Shown here: positions 15,471 through 23,491 of the stretch, one piece after another
Layout of the letters: each line of letters opens with the position of its first letter
Numbering within the stretch: position 1 is the first letter of the stretch
Origin: an uncultured Lachnospiraceae bacterium
GTDB lineage: Bacteria > Bacillota > Clostridia > Lachnospirales > Lachnospiraceae
Assembly: GCA_947177515.1 (NCBI GenBank)
Contig: CAMWUU010000006.1
Location: 1-23,544, forward strand
Direction of reading: 5' to 3'
DNA: 23,544 bases
Position numbers and translations under genes: made by a program
The notes under the pieces: generated by a model
Databases searched by the model: none
What the model was told of the DNA's origin: nothing
Seen by the model: the letters and a program-made list of their open reading frames with translations, nothing else

Positions 15471-15508
15471 AGGCTCTTTCCACAGCTAAAAGGTAGTGGA
15501 AGGAGCCT
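15471..15508. other. 13-bp inverted repeat 3' of the symporter gene
   Basis: AGGCTCTTTCCAC and GTGGAAGGAGCCT pair with one G-T wobble around a 12-base loop. It lies 40 bases downstream of the symporter stop and 26 bases upstream of the acetyltransferase start. No T-run follows on the minus strand, so it may be an RNA-stabilising hairpin or a weak terminator. Confidence 0.45.
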
Positions 15509-15547
15509 TGTATATTTGTAGGAAAAGAAAAGTTTAAAATTATGTAG

Positions 15548-17080
15548 CTATTTTCCAAGAGCCGTCTTTTGCGCGACCAGTGTTGTCTTGTCATAGCACG
15601 CAAACGTATTCTCTACCAATGCCTTTTCCGGTTTTGGTGTAAACAAACTTACCACCGGCACAATCAATAGCCCTAAAAGCATTGCGATTGCCCCGCAGTT
15701 GATGGGCGAGCGCATAATCTTTGGAAGTATATCCGGGATAACCATATCGACAATCATAATCACCGAACCAAATGCAAACGACACATAACACGCTGCTTTT
15801 GTTGTTTTCTTCCAGTAAAGCGAATACAGAAACGGTGCCAGAAATGAACCAGCCAACGCTCCCCATGAAATTCCCATAAGCTGCGCGATAAAGGTAATAT
15901 TGCTTTTATATTGTACCAGTGCAATCACGGCAGAAATCGCGATAAACACTACCACAAGCACACGGATCATCAAAAGCAGCTTTTTTTCGCTCATTTTCTT
16001 AATGAAATTATCTTTCAGAAAATCAATGGTCAGCGTGGAACTGGATGCAATTACCAGGGAGGAGAGTGTGGACATCGAGGCGGAGAGTACAAGGATAACC
16101 ACCAGCGCGATCAGGGCTGGACCAAGGTTTTGCAGCATGGTTGGGATAATGGAATCATAACCGTTTTTCGCCACATCGACCTGCCCTGAAAACAGCCGTC
16201 CAAAACCTCCAAGGAAGTAGCATCCGCCCGCCACAACAAGCGCGAAGACAGTGGAAATAATCGTACCTTTCTGGATTGCCCCCTCGTCCTTAATCGCGTA
16301 AAATTTTTGTACCATCTGCGGCAATCCCCAGGTACCGAGCGAAGTCAGGATAACGACAAAAAGCAAATTCAGCGGGTCAGGCCCAAAGAAGGAGGCAAAC
16401 ACGCCCGGCGCGTTGGAAACCGCAGTATCTGATACCTGCGCAAGCCCTTTATAAGCCTCCATAAAGCCGCCCTTACTGTTAATAATGGCTGCAATAATAA
16501 CAACAATCCCTACAAGCATGATAATTCCCTGGATAAAGTCGTTGATTGCGGTCGCCATATAGCCGCCTGCGATAACATAGATTGCGGTTAGCACAGCCAT
16601 CAGGACGATGCAGACGGAATAATCAATGTCAAACGCCATTCCAAACAAGCGTGAAAGTCCGTTGTAAAGGGAGGCGGTGTAGGGAATCAGGAAAATGAAA
16701 ATAATAACGGATGCAATAATTTTCAGTGGCTTGCTCGCAAAGCGCTCACCAAAAAACTGCGGCATGGTCGCGGAATTCAAGTGCTGTGTCATAATGCGTG
16801 TGCGCCGGCCTAGGACGACCCATGCAAGCAGCGAACCGATGATTGCATTGCCGATGCCTGCCCAGGTTGCAGCAATCCCGTATTTCCAGCCAAATTGCCC
16901 GGCATAGCCGACAAAGACAACGGCGGAGAAATATGAGGTACCATAGGCGAAGGCGGTAAGCCACGGGCCTACGCTCCTGCCGCCAAGTACAAAGCCGTTT
17001 ACGTTTGTGGCGTGTTTGCGGCAGTACAGGCCAATACCAATCAGGACAGCAAAATAAAGAACTAAAATTAAGATTTTCAT
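15548..17080 (-). CDS. Sodium:solute symporter (SSS family)
   Basis: 510 aa, a typical SSS length, with about 13 hydrophobic helices. It imports a solute (amino acid, sugar, vitamin or carboxylate) with sodium across the cytoplasmic membrane. Family features: the N-terminal helix followed by NGFVLGGRSVGPWLTAFAYG (28-47, broken first helix of the LeuT fold), and GGYMATAINDFIQG with the conserved DFIQ segment. Helix 8 has SASMSTLSSLVIASSS, the serine-rich sodium-site region. GGAGG lies 6 bases before the ATG. It is transcribed away from the MarR gene. The substrate is not assignable; PutP- or PanF-like members look similar. Confidence 0.88.
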   Translation of the reverse strand: MKILILVLYFAVLIGIGLYCRKHATNVNGFVLGGRSVGPWLTAFAYGTSYFSAVVFVGYAGQFGWKYGIAATWAGIGNAIIGSLLAWVVLGRRTRIMTQHLNSATMPQFFGERFASKPLKIIASVIIFIFLIPYTASLYNGLSRLFGMAFDIDYSVCIVLMAVLTAIYVIAGGYMATAINDFIQGIIMLVGIVVIIAAIINSKGGFMEAYKGLAQVSDTAVSNAPGVFASFFGPDPLNLLFVVILTSLGTWGLPQMVQKFYAIKDEGAIQKGTIISTVFALVVAGGCYFLGGFGRLFSGQVDVAKNGYDSIIPTMLQNLGPALIALVVILVLSASMSTLSSLVIASSSTLTIDFLKDNFIKKMSEKKLLLMIRVLVVVFIAISAVIALVQYKSNITFIAQLMGISWGALAGSFLAPFLYSLYWKKTTKAACYVSFAFGSVIMIVDMVIPDILPKIMRSPINCGAIAMLLGLLIVPVVSLFTPKPEKALVENTFACYDKTTLVAQKTALGK

Positions 17081-17268
17081 AGGGAACCTCCAGAGTTTTT
17101 ATTTTGGTACTTTCGCGCTTTGGCGCTTTTAATTGGCAAAGCATAAATCTGTTAAAAGGTTATCATATAGAATGAAAAAAGTCAACCATTATTCGGTGAA
17201 ACTAAAATGTGTATGAAAACTCGTTTCTGTGTTTTGCACACCCTATGAAAAAAAATATAATTTCGCTC

Positions 17269-17297
17269 TTGACAAATAACAAAGACCGCGATAAAAT
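17269..17297 (+). promoter_or_regulatory. Promoter of the MarR-ABC exporter operon
   Basis: A perfect TTGACA (17269-17274) and TAAAAT (17292-17297) with an exact 17-base spacer. This is the strongest promoter match in the window. Confidence 0.8.
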
Positions 17298-17311
17298 ACC
17301 CATACATGAAT

Positions 17312-17365
17312 TAATAGTTCGATACCAAACGGTCAGGATGCGAACTGTTAGGAATCGAACTATTA
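17312..17365. promoter_or_regulatory. Inverted-repeat operator candidate for the MarR regulator
   Basis: TAATAGTTCGAT (17312-17323) and ATCGAACTATTA (17354-17365) are perfect 12-bp inverted copies separated by 30 bases. A third related half, CGAACTGTTA (17341-17350), lies between them. The whole block starts about 8 bases past the expected transcription start, so a bound repressor would block elongation or initiation. Confidence 0.7.
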
Positions 17366-17444
17366 TAAAACCCTAAAATAGCGGATGCTGGGTATTGAGT
17401 AGGGTGAATTACCTTAAGAATTTCAAATAAGAAGGGAGGAAACC

Positions 17445-17897
17445 GTGGAAAAGGAGCGGGCGTTATGCTTTGAGTTTAAGAAAATGCACCATATCACCAT
17501 CCGCGCGATCCATGAACGACTGGCTGCCTGCGGATTCGATGAAGTGACTGTGCTGCACGGGCATATTCTGGGCTATCTATACCATAACAGCAATCGGGAT
17601 ATCTACCCGCGCGATCTAGTCAAGGAATATGAGATTGGAAAGTCCAGCGTGACGAATGTACTGCAACTGATGGAGGAAAAGGGCTATCTAACGCGCACCC
17701 CCGATGAGAGGGATGGGAGGCTAAAGAAAATCCGTCTGACCAAAAAGGGCGAGGAAATCCACTGTCAGACCGTCGCGGTCATTGAGCAGCTACATAGGGA
17801 TATGGAGCAGGGGATTACGGATGAGGAGAGGGAAACTTTCTTCCGCATTGTGGATAAAATGCGGGAAAACGCTGTAAAACCGCATGTGTCCGAATAG
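17445..17897 (+). CDS. MarR family transcriptional regulator
   Basis: 150 aa. The start is GTG, chosen from the GGGAGGA site 4-5 bases upstream. The winged helix-turn-helix is clear: DIYPRDLVKEYEIGKSSVTN (recognition helix) followed by LMEEKGYLTRTPDERDGR and LKKIRLTKKGEE, the DxRD-type wing typical of MarR. N- and C-terminal helices would make the dimer interface where ligands bind. It is the first gene of a unit with two ABC half-exporters, 58 bases before the first. The usual logic is that MarR represses its own operon and is released by a toxic compound. An inverted-repeat operator lies next to the promoter. Confidence 0.92.
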   Translation: MEKERALCFEFKKMHHITIRAIHERLAACGFDEVTVLHGHILGYLYHNSNRDIYPRDLVKEYEIGKSSVTNVLQLMEEKGYLTRTPDERDGRLKKIRLTKKGEEIHCQTVAVIEQLHRDMEQGITDEERETFFRIVDKMRENAVKPHVSE

Positions 17898-17955
17898 GAA
17901 ATGGATAAGGAAAAGGTCATTTGCGGAATGAAAAAGAAAAAGGAGGAGTGAGAGC

Positions 17956-19716
17956 TTGTTAAAAACATTAGCAGCTTATATTAGGGAATATAAAAAACCA
18001 TCCATCGCGACACCGGTTTTTATGATTCTCGAAGTAATGATGGAAATGATGATCCCATATCTGTTTGCGTCGCTGATTGATGATGGCGTGCAAAAAGGCG
18101 ATATGGGACATATCCTTGCCATTGGCGGTATTATGGTTGTGATCGCGGGCGTAGGACTTTTTGCAGGTATTATGGGGGGCGTGTATGGGGCAAAGGCATC
18201 AACGGGCTTCGCTAGAAATCTAAGGAAGGGCATGTTTGATAATATCCAGACCTTTGCCTTTTCCAATATTGACAAATTCAGCACGGCAGGACTTGTAACC
18301 CGTCTGACCACCGATGTGACGAACGTGCAGAACTCGTATCAGATGATTTTGCGCATGTGTATGCGTGCGCCGGTAAGTTTGGTGCTTGCGATGGTTATGT
18401 CTTTTGTGATTAGTGCAAAGATGGCATCCATCTATCTGGTTGCCATGATCCTGCTTTCCTGTGTGCTGGCATTTATTATTTCCCATGCAATGAAGTATTT
18501 CAGCGCAGCATTTCCGAAATATGATGAACTGAACGCGAGCGTACAGGAAAATGTATCCGCCATCCGCGTGGTTAAGGCTTATGTGCGCGAGGATCATGAG
18601 AAGAAAAAATTTCAGGCGGCGAGCAATGGTATTTACAATATGTTCTTAAAAGCGGAGAAAACCGTGGCCTACAATAGCCCGGTCATGCAGATTACAGTGT
18701 ACACCTGTATCCTGTTAATTAGCTGGTTTGGCGCGAAGCTGATCGTCGGCTCGAACAATACGGAACTTACTACCGGCGAGCTTACAAGCCTTTTGTCCTA
18801 CTGTATGACGATTCTGATGAACCTGATGATGGTTTCGATGATTTTTGTTATGATGTCGATGAGTGTCGCGAGTGCAAGGCGTATTGCGGAGGTACTTGAC
18901 GAGAAGGCGGACTTAGTTAATCCAAAAAATCCATGCTATAAGGTGGAAGACGGCAGTATTGTCTTTGAGCATGTGGATTTTGGCTACCATGTGGGGGAGG
19001 ATAAGCGTGTCCTGACCGATATCAATTTAACGATCCATCCAGGTGAAACGATTGGTATTATCGGCGGTACGGGCAGTTCGAAATCAAGCCTTGTCAACCT
19101 GATCAGCCGTCTGTACGATGTGACGGGCGGCAGAGTTATGGTGGGCGGGAAGGATGTGCGTGACTATGATATCGAAACGTTGCGCAACGAGGTTAGTGTG
19201 GTGTTACAGAAAAACGTGCTTTTTTCCGGTACGATCTTAGAGAACCTGCGCTGGGGTGATAAGAATGCGACAGAAGAAGAGTGCATCCATGCCTGCAAGC
19301 TTGCCTGCGCGGATGAGTTTATCGGGAAACTGCCGGACGGGTATAATACTTATATCGAGCAGGGCGGCAGCAATGTTTCCGGTGGCCAGAAGCAAAGACT
19401 CTGTATTGCAAGGGCATTGTTGAAAAAGCCAAAGATCCTGATCCTTGATGATAGTACGAGCGCGGTCGATACCGCGACGGATGCGAAGATCCGCCATGCA
19501 TTTGCAACGGAGATCCCAAAAACAACAAAGCTGATTATTGCGCAGCGCATTTCGAGTGTGCAGCATGCTGACCGCATCCTGGTTCTTGATGACGGGAAGA
19601 TCAGTGGCATCGGGACGCACGAGGAATTGCTTGTAAATAATGAGATTTACCGCGATGTTTACGAGTCCCAGACCGGCGGCAGCGGTGATTTTGATGAGAA
19701 TGGAGGTGAGGCTTAA
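17956..19716 (+). CDS. ABC exporter half-transporter with degenerate nucleotide site
   Basis: 586 aa, six-helix membrane domain (about 1-310) plus nucleotide-binding domain (about 335-586). The start is TTG at 17956, set by AGGAGG 9 bases upstream. The ATP site is degenerate in three places: Walker A is GGTGSSKS (370-377) with Ser375 instead of Gly, the catalytic Glu after Walker B is Asp499 (LILDDS), and the switch His is Gln530 (IIAQR). Its signature VSGGQ (474-478) is near-canonical. This is the pattern of the degenerate half of heterodimeric exporters such as BmrC/BmrD or TM287/288, so it pairs with the next gene. The stop overlaps the partner's ATG by one base. Likely a multidrug or peptide/lipid exporter. 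Confidence 0.93.
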   Translation: MLKTLAAYIREYKKPSIATPVFMILEVMMEMMIPYLFASLIDDGVQKGDMGHILAIGGIMVVIAGVGLFAGIMGGVYGAKASTGFARNLRKGMFDNIQTFAFSNIDKFSTAGLVTRLTTDVTNVQNSYQMILRMCMRAPVSLVLAMVMSFVISAKMASIYLVAMILLSCVLAFIISHAMKYFSAAFPKYDELNASVQENVSAIRVVKAYVREDHEKKKFQAASNGIYNMFLKAEKTVAYNSPVMQITVYTCILLISWFGAKLIVGSNNTELTTGELTSLLSYCMTILMNLMMVSMIFVMMSMSVASARRIAEVLDEKADLVNPKNPCYKVEDGSIVFEHVDFGYHVGEDKRVLTDINLTIHPGETIGIIGGTGSSKSSLVNLISRLYDVTGGRVMVGGKDVRDYDIETLRNEVSVVLQKNVLFSGTILENLRWGDKNATEEECIHACKLACADEFIGKLPDGYNTYIEQGGSNVSGGQKQRLCIARALLKKPKILILDDSTSAVDTATDAKIRHAFATEIPKTTKLIIAQRISSVQHADRILVLDDGKISGIGTHEELLVNNEIYRDVYESQTGGSGDFDENGGEA

Positions 19717-21632
19717 TGCCAGGACCAGGAAGACCAGTACCGCGGGGCATGAAGCCCACGGTGGAAAATCCGGGAAGGATTTTAAAGAGGATTATCGGTT
19801 TTGTGACGAAGAATTATTTCCCGCACTGCGTAATTGTACTAATCTGTATTTTGGTGAGCGTGCTCGCGAATGTGCAGGGAACATGGTTTACCAAAAATCT
19901 GATTGACCAGTATATTGAGCCGCTGCTTGCCGTGTCTGAACTTGGTATTGAGCCGGATTATGGCGGGCTGCTTGCCGCGATTGGGCGGGTGGCATGCTTT
20001 TACGGTATTGGTATTGTTGCCGCATACTTAAATACAAGGATGATGGTGTATGTGACACAGGGGAGTTTAAGAAATTTGCGCGATGAGATGTTTCTGCATA
20101 TGGAAACATTGCCGATCAAATATTTTGATACGCACGCGCACGGCGATATTATGTCCATGTACACAAACGATGTTGACACGCTGCGCCAGATGATCAGCCA
20201 GAGCATCCCGCAGTTAATTAACAGTGTGATTACGATTGTAAGTGTTCTTGTCAGCATGATCCTACTTAATATCCCGCTTACCATACTTGCACTGTTTTTG
20301 ATTGGCATTATGCTTTTTGTTACCAAAAAAATGACATCGCAGAGTGGAAAGTTCTTTATCCGCCAGCAGAAAAACCTTGGTGAGGTCAATGGTTTTATCG
20401 AGGAGATGATGGAGGGGCAGAAGGTGGTCAAGGTATTCTGCCACGAGAAGGAGAGCACCGAGCGTTTTGTTAAGTTAAATGATGAGTTGTTTGACAGTGC
20501 TTACAATGCAAATAAATTTGCGAATGTGTTAGGTCCAATTAATGCCCAGATCGGCAATATCAGCTATGTTATTATCGCAATTGTTGGCGGTATTCTGGCG
20601 TTAAATGGTATCTTTGGCTTTTCCCTGGGTGCGCTTGTGAGCTTTTTGACCTACAACCGCAACTTAAATATGCCAATCAACCAGGTCAGCCAGCAGTTTA
20701 ACAGTATTATTATGGCACTTGCCGGCGGTGACCGTATTTTTAAGCTTCTTGATGAGAAGCCGGAAACGGATGAGGGCTATGTGACCCTTGTCAATGCAAA
20801 GCGCGAGGGTGGCAAGCTTGTGGAAAGCGAGAAGCGTACCGGGCTTTGGGCGTGGAAGCACTATCACAAGGATTTAGGGACAACGGACTATATTGAGCTT
20901 GAGGGCAGGGTTGTTTTTGATGATGTGGATTTCGGCTATAATGAGGAAAAGATTGTCCTGCACAATATCAAGATGTTTGCAGAACCGGGGCAGAAGATCG
21001 CCTTTGTTGGTTCAACGGGTGCGGGCAAGACGACCATCACAAACCTGATCAACCGTTTTTATGATATTCAGGACGGTAAAATCCGCTATGATGGAATCAA
21101 TATTAACAAGATCTGCAAAGGCGACCTGCGCCGCTCACTTGGTATTGTGCTACAGGATACACATTTATTTACTGGAACAGTAATGGATAATATCCGGTAC
21201 GGGAAACTGGACGCAACGGATGAGGAAGTTTACGCAGCGGCGAAACTTGCAAATGCGGACGGATTTATCCGCAGGCTGTCGGATGGTTACAATACGATGC
21301 TGACCGGGGATGGGGCAAATCTCTCACAGGGGCAGCGCCAGCTTCTTGCGATTGCGCGCGCGGCGATCGCTGACCCACCGGTGCTGATTCTTGATGAAGC
21401 AACTTCCTCAATTGATACGAGAACCGAACGGATTGTGCAGGATGGCATGGATAAACTAATGAATGGCAGGACGACGTTTGTCATCGCGCACAGGCTTTCT
21501 ACGGTTAAGAACAGTGATTGTATTATGGTATTGGAGCAGGGGAGGATTATTGAGAGAGGTACGCATGATGAACTGATTGAGGAGAAAGGGAGATATTATC
21601 AGTTATATACGGGGAATAGTATTGCCGGGTAA
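19716..21632 (+). CDS. ABC exporter half-transporter with consensus nucleotide site
   Basis: 638 aa. A Gly/Pro-rich N-terminal tail (MPGPGRPVPRG) precedes six helices and the nucleotide-binding domain. Walker A is GSTGAGKT (432-439), Walker B ends in Asp560-Glu561, and His592 is the switch residue: all consensus. Its signature is the altered LSQGQ (536-540). It supplies the altered signature to the degenerate site and the intact Walker motifs to the active site, which complements the preceding protein exactly. A charged linker of about 40 residues (353-392) between membrane and nucleotide domains accounts for the greater length. It is co-translated by the TAATG overlap. It sits 110 bases before a MerR gene that has its own promoter. 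Confidence 0.94.
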   Translation: MPGPGRPVPRGMKPTVENPGRILKRIIGFVTKNYFPHCVIVLICILVSVLANVQGTWFTKNLIDQYIEPLLAVSELGIEPDYGGLLAAIGRVACFYGIGIVAAYLNTRMMVYVTQGSLRNLRDEMFLHMETLPIKYFDTHAHGDIMSMYTNDVDTLRQMISQSIPQLINSVITIVSVLVSMILLNIPLTILALFLIGIMLFVTKKMTSQSGKFFIRQQKNLGEVNGFIEEMMEGQKVVKVFCHEKESTERFVKLNDELFDSAYNANKFANVLGPINAQIGNISYVIIAIVGGILALNGIFGFSLGALVSFLTYNRNLNMPINQVSQQFNSIIMALAGGDRIFKLLDEKPETDEGYVTLVNAKREGGKLVESEKRTGLWAWKHYHKDLGTTDYIELEGRVVFDDVDFGYNEEKIVLHNIKMFAEPGQKIAFVGSTGAGKTTITNLINRFYDIQDGKIRYDGININKICKGDLRRSLGIVLQDTHLFTGTVMDNIRYGKLDATDEEVYAAAKLANADGFIRRLSDGYNTMLTGDGANLSQGQRQLLAIARAAIADPPVLILDEATSSIDTRTERIVQDGMDKLMNGRTTFVIAHRLSTVKNSDCIMVLEQGRIIERGTHDELIEEKGRYYQLYTGNSIAG

Positions 21633-21667
21633 AATTGGGGAAGATTTAAAAAACTTGAAAAAAGTTC

Positions 21668-21698
21668 TTGACCCTCCTCTTAGGTCAGGCGTTATACT
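21668..21698 (+). promoter_or_regulatory. MerR-type promoter with 19-bp spacer and internal dyad
   Basis: TTGACC (21668-21673) and TATACT (21693-21698) are separated by 19 bases rather than 17. The dyad TGACC (21669-21673) / GGTCA (21683-21687) lies across the spacer. This is the classic layout activated by MerR regulators by DNA distortion. Confidence 0.85.
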
Positions 21699-21742
21699 AT
21701 CATCAGATTCGAATCAATCATTGCGAAAAGAGGTAAAAAGAG

Positions 21743-22546
21743 ATGTTGCAGATCGGGGAATTTTCGAACGTGTGCCAGGTTAGCGTGAAGACACTCCACC
21801 ATTATGACAGGATTGGACTGCTTGTCCCGGCACAGGTGGATTGCTTTACAGGCTATCGCTATTACAAGGCGGAGCAGATTGATACCATGAATTATATCAA
21901 GCGTCTGAAACGCTACGGATTTTCTTTGGAGGAAATACAGCACCTCATTACTGTATCGGATCGCATGGAACTTGCAGGCGCGCTGCAAAAACAGAAGGAG
22001 AAGCTTAGGAGGAAGCAGCAGGAGATGGCTGTAATCCTTAACGAGCTTCAGACGCATATTGCAGTATTTGAAAGGACAGGTGATATTATGACGTATCAGA
22101 AGGGTTACATGGTTGAGATTAAGAATTCTCCGGCGATGAATGTTTTGGTAACCCGCGCCATGATGGGCGTGGAGGAATTCGGTAAGTATTATGGGACGCT
22201 GTTTGAGCGCGTGTCGAAGGAACATGTTACGCCAACCGGGTTAAATGGCGCAAGATACTATGATCAAGAGTTTAACCACGAATCCTCGGACATTGAGCTT
22301 TTTGTCGGGGTAAAGGAGAAGGAGAGAGCCGATGTGGTTATGGAAGTATGCGAGTGTGCGATGACTGTGCACCATGGAGGATATTCCTCACTTTCGGAGG
22401 CGTACGGAGCGGTTGTTTCGTGGATTATGGAAAATGGCTACGAGATTGCGGGAGCGCCGTTCGATCTTTATATCAAAACGCAGTTTGATTCGCTTCCACC
22501 ACAGGAGTGGGAAACGGAGGTTTATTTTCCAATCCGGAAGAAATAA
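21743..22546 (+). CDS. MerR family regulator with GyrI-like ligand-binding domain
   Basis: 267 aa. The N-terminus is a MerR winged helix (MLQIGEFSNVCQVSVKTLHHYDRIGLL, read in parts, then TGYRYYKAEQID), followed by a coiled dimer helix (about 75-115, ALQKQKEKLRRKQQEMAV). Residues about 125-267 form a GyrI/BmrR-like effector domain that binds lipophilic drugs (EIKNSPAMNVLVTRAMMG, and C-terminal YIKTQF...WETEVYFPI). This architecture is that of BmrR/BltR, activators of multidrug transporters. It probably controls itself through the 19-bp-spacer promoter. The exporter upstream is a plausible second target, although that operon has its own MarR control. AGAGG lies about 10 bases before the ATG. 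Confidence 0.9.
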   Translation: MLQIGEFSNVCQVSVKTLHHYDRIGLLVPAQVDCFTGYRYYKAEQIDTMNYIKRLKRYGFSLEEIQHLITVSDRMELAGALQKQKEKLRRKQQEMAVILNELQTHIAVFERTGDIMTYQKGYMVEIKNSPAMNVLVTRAMMGVEEFGKYYGTLFERVSKEHVTPTGLNGARYYDQEFNHESSDIELFVGVKEKERADVVMEVCECAMTVHHGGYSSLSEAYGAVVSWIMENGYEIAGAPFDLYIKTQFDSLPPQEWETEVYFPIRKK

Positions 22547-22576
22547 TTAAGAAACTGGGATAAAAAATGGATAGTA

Positions 22577-22623
22577 AAAAATTCCTGGCTGCTGGGATAT
22601 AATCCCGGCAGCCAGGAATTTTT
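22577..22623. terminator. Bidirectional terminator between MerR gene and rpn remnant
   Basis: A stem of about 22 bp (arms AAAAATTCCTGGCTGC and GCAGCCAGGAATTTTT, extended by GGGAT/ATCCC across one T-G pair) has an ATA loop. A-run and T-run flanks make it usable from both sides. Confidence 0.92.
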
Positions 22624-22657
22624 ATTCTAAAATCCATATGGTTTTCCCGGATCCTGG

Positions 22658-23491
22658 TTATTTTTCCCGGTAGATTGACCGTTCTTCTTTTGGGATATCA
22701 AGGGCATCCATGGCCTGCTCTAAGGAAAGTCCCATATTCTTTATAAGTGCGGTAAGGGAGGTTTGAATACTGTTTATATGTTCTTCCCTGCGTCCTTCTG
22801 CATGTCCTTTTTTAAATCCTGCTTCGTGTCCACCTAAATATTCTTTTTCCCGGATCTCTTTTATTGCCTTACACATATCGACAAATCCTCCTGATTTATG
22901 AAATTTTAAACCTGATTTAGTACATTCATTTAATAACATCGCTGCATTCCAGTTCATTTTGGTAAAACGGCTGTTGTCTTCCAACAAGGAGGAAAGTTTT
23001 CTCCTATCAGTTGAATATTGAATATACTGCATAACTTCGCGCAAATCTGTCTGGAATTTTTGAAAATCTGTTGCGGAAAGTTCTGCGGGGACAATGAGGT
23101 TTAGCTTATAGTCGCTTACAAAGGATAATATTTCTTTATTCTGGATGGCGAGCATTTCATGCAGGCTTCTTGGGGCATCCCATTCTTCTGAACCAAAATA
23201 GATAACTAATGTAATGACCGGGATTAGCCTGTCGGATTTACCGAATCCGGACAGGTATTCACTGGCGGAATATTTTGCATTTTTGTCCTCACGCCGGCGT
23301 GCCGCCGTCCGCTCTATCTGTCTGGTGTATTCCAATGCATCATAAAGCAGGTTTCTGGGCGGCATGGCGTAATGGATGCTTGCCTGATTTTCAATTCCCA
23401 GAATTAGGTAGGCCATCCTGCCATCCTCCATAGCGGTCAGATATTTAATTATATCACGGTATTTTTGTATTGGATGCCCTTTTCCACTGTT
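22658..23491 (-). pseudogene. Rpn family nuclease/transposase-like gene, 5' end lost to an IS insertion
   Basis: The remaining 278 codons carry the middle and C-terminal parts of the Rpn (YhgA-like, PD-(D/E)xK) family: AYLILGIENQASIHYAMPPRN, RLIPVITLVIYFG, and the C-terminal GHEAGFKKGHAEGRREEH tail. An ATG at 23431 would give 257 aa, but it lacks a ribosome-binding site and lies inside conserved sequence: the frame continues upstream as GKGHPIQKYRDIIKYLTA, which matches the family. About 60-80 N-terminal residues, including part of the nuclease core, are missing. Upstream the frame runs into the end of an IS200/IS605-type element (stop TGA at 23531-23533). The other piece should lie across the element, outside this window. 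Family members promote RecA-independent recombination. Confidence 0.8.

Larger units (their letters stand above)
17081..17444. other. 364-bp divergent intergenic region
   Basis: It separates the symporter (minus) from the MarR gene (plus). It holds the MarR promoter and operator listed separately. For the symporter, TTGACT occurs at 17180-17185 on the minus strand, but only a poor -10 (TAACCT) follows at 17 bases. Otherwise I see nothing. Confidence 0.6.

Noticed and set aside
21692..22225. 177-codon minus-strand frame opposite the MerR gene
   Set aside because: It is fully antisense to a well-supported gene and its MerR-type promoter, with no ribosome-binding site and no recognisable family.
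22658..23431. Intact 257-aa Rpn-like gene starting at 23431
   Set aside because: That ATG has no ribosome-binding site and lies inside family-conserved sequence that continues upstream to the IS end, so a 5'-truncated pseudogene is the better call.
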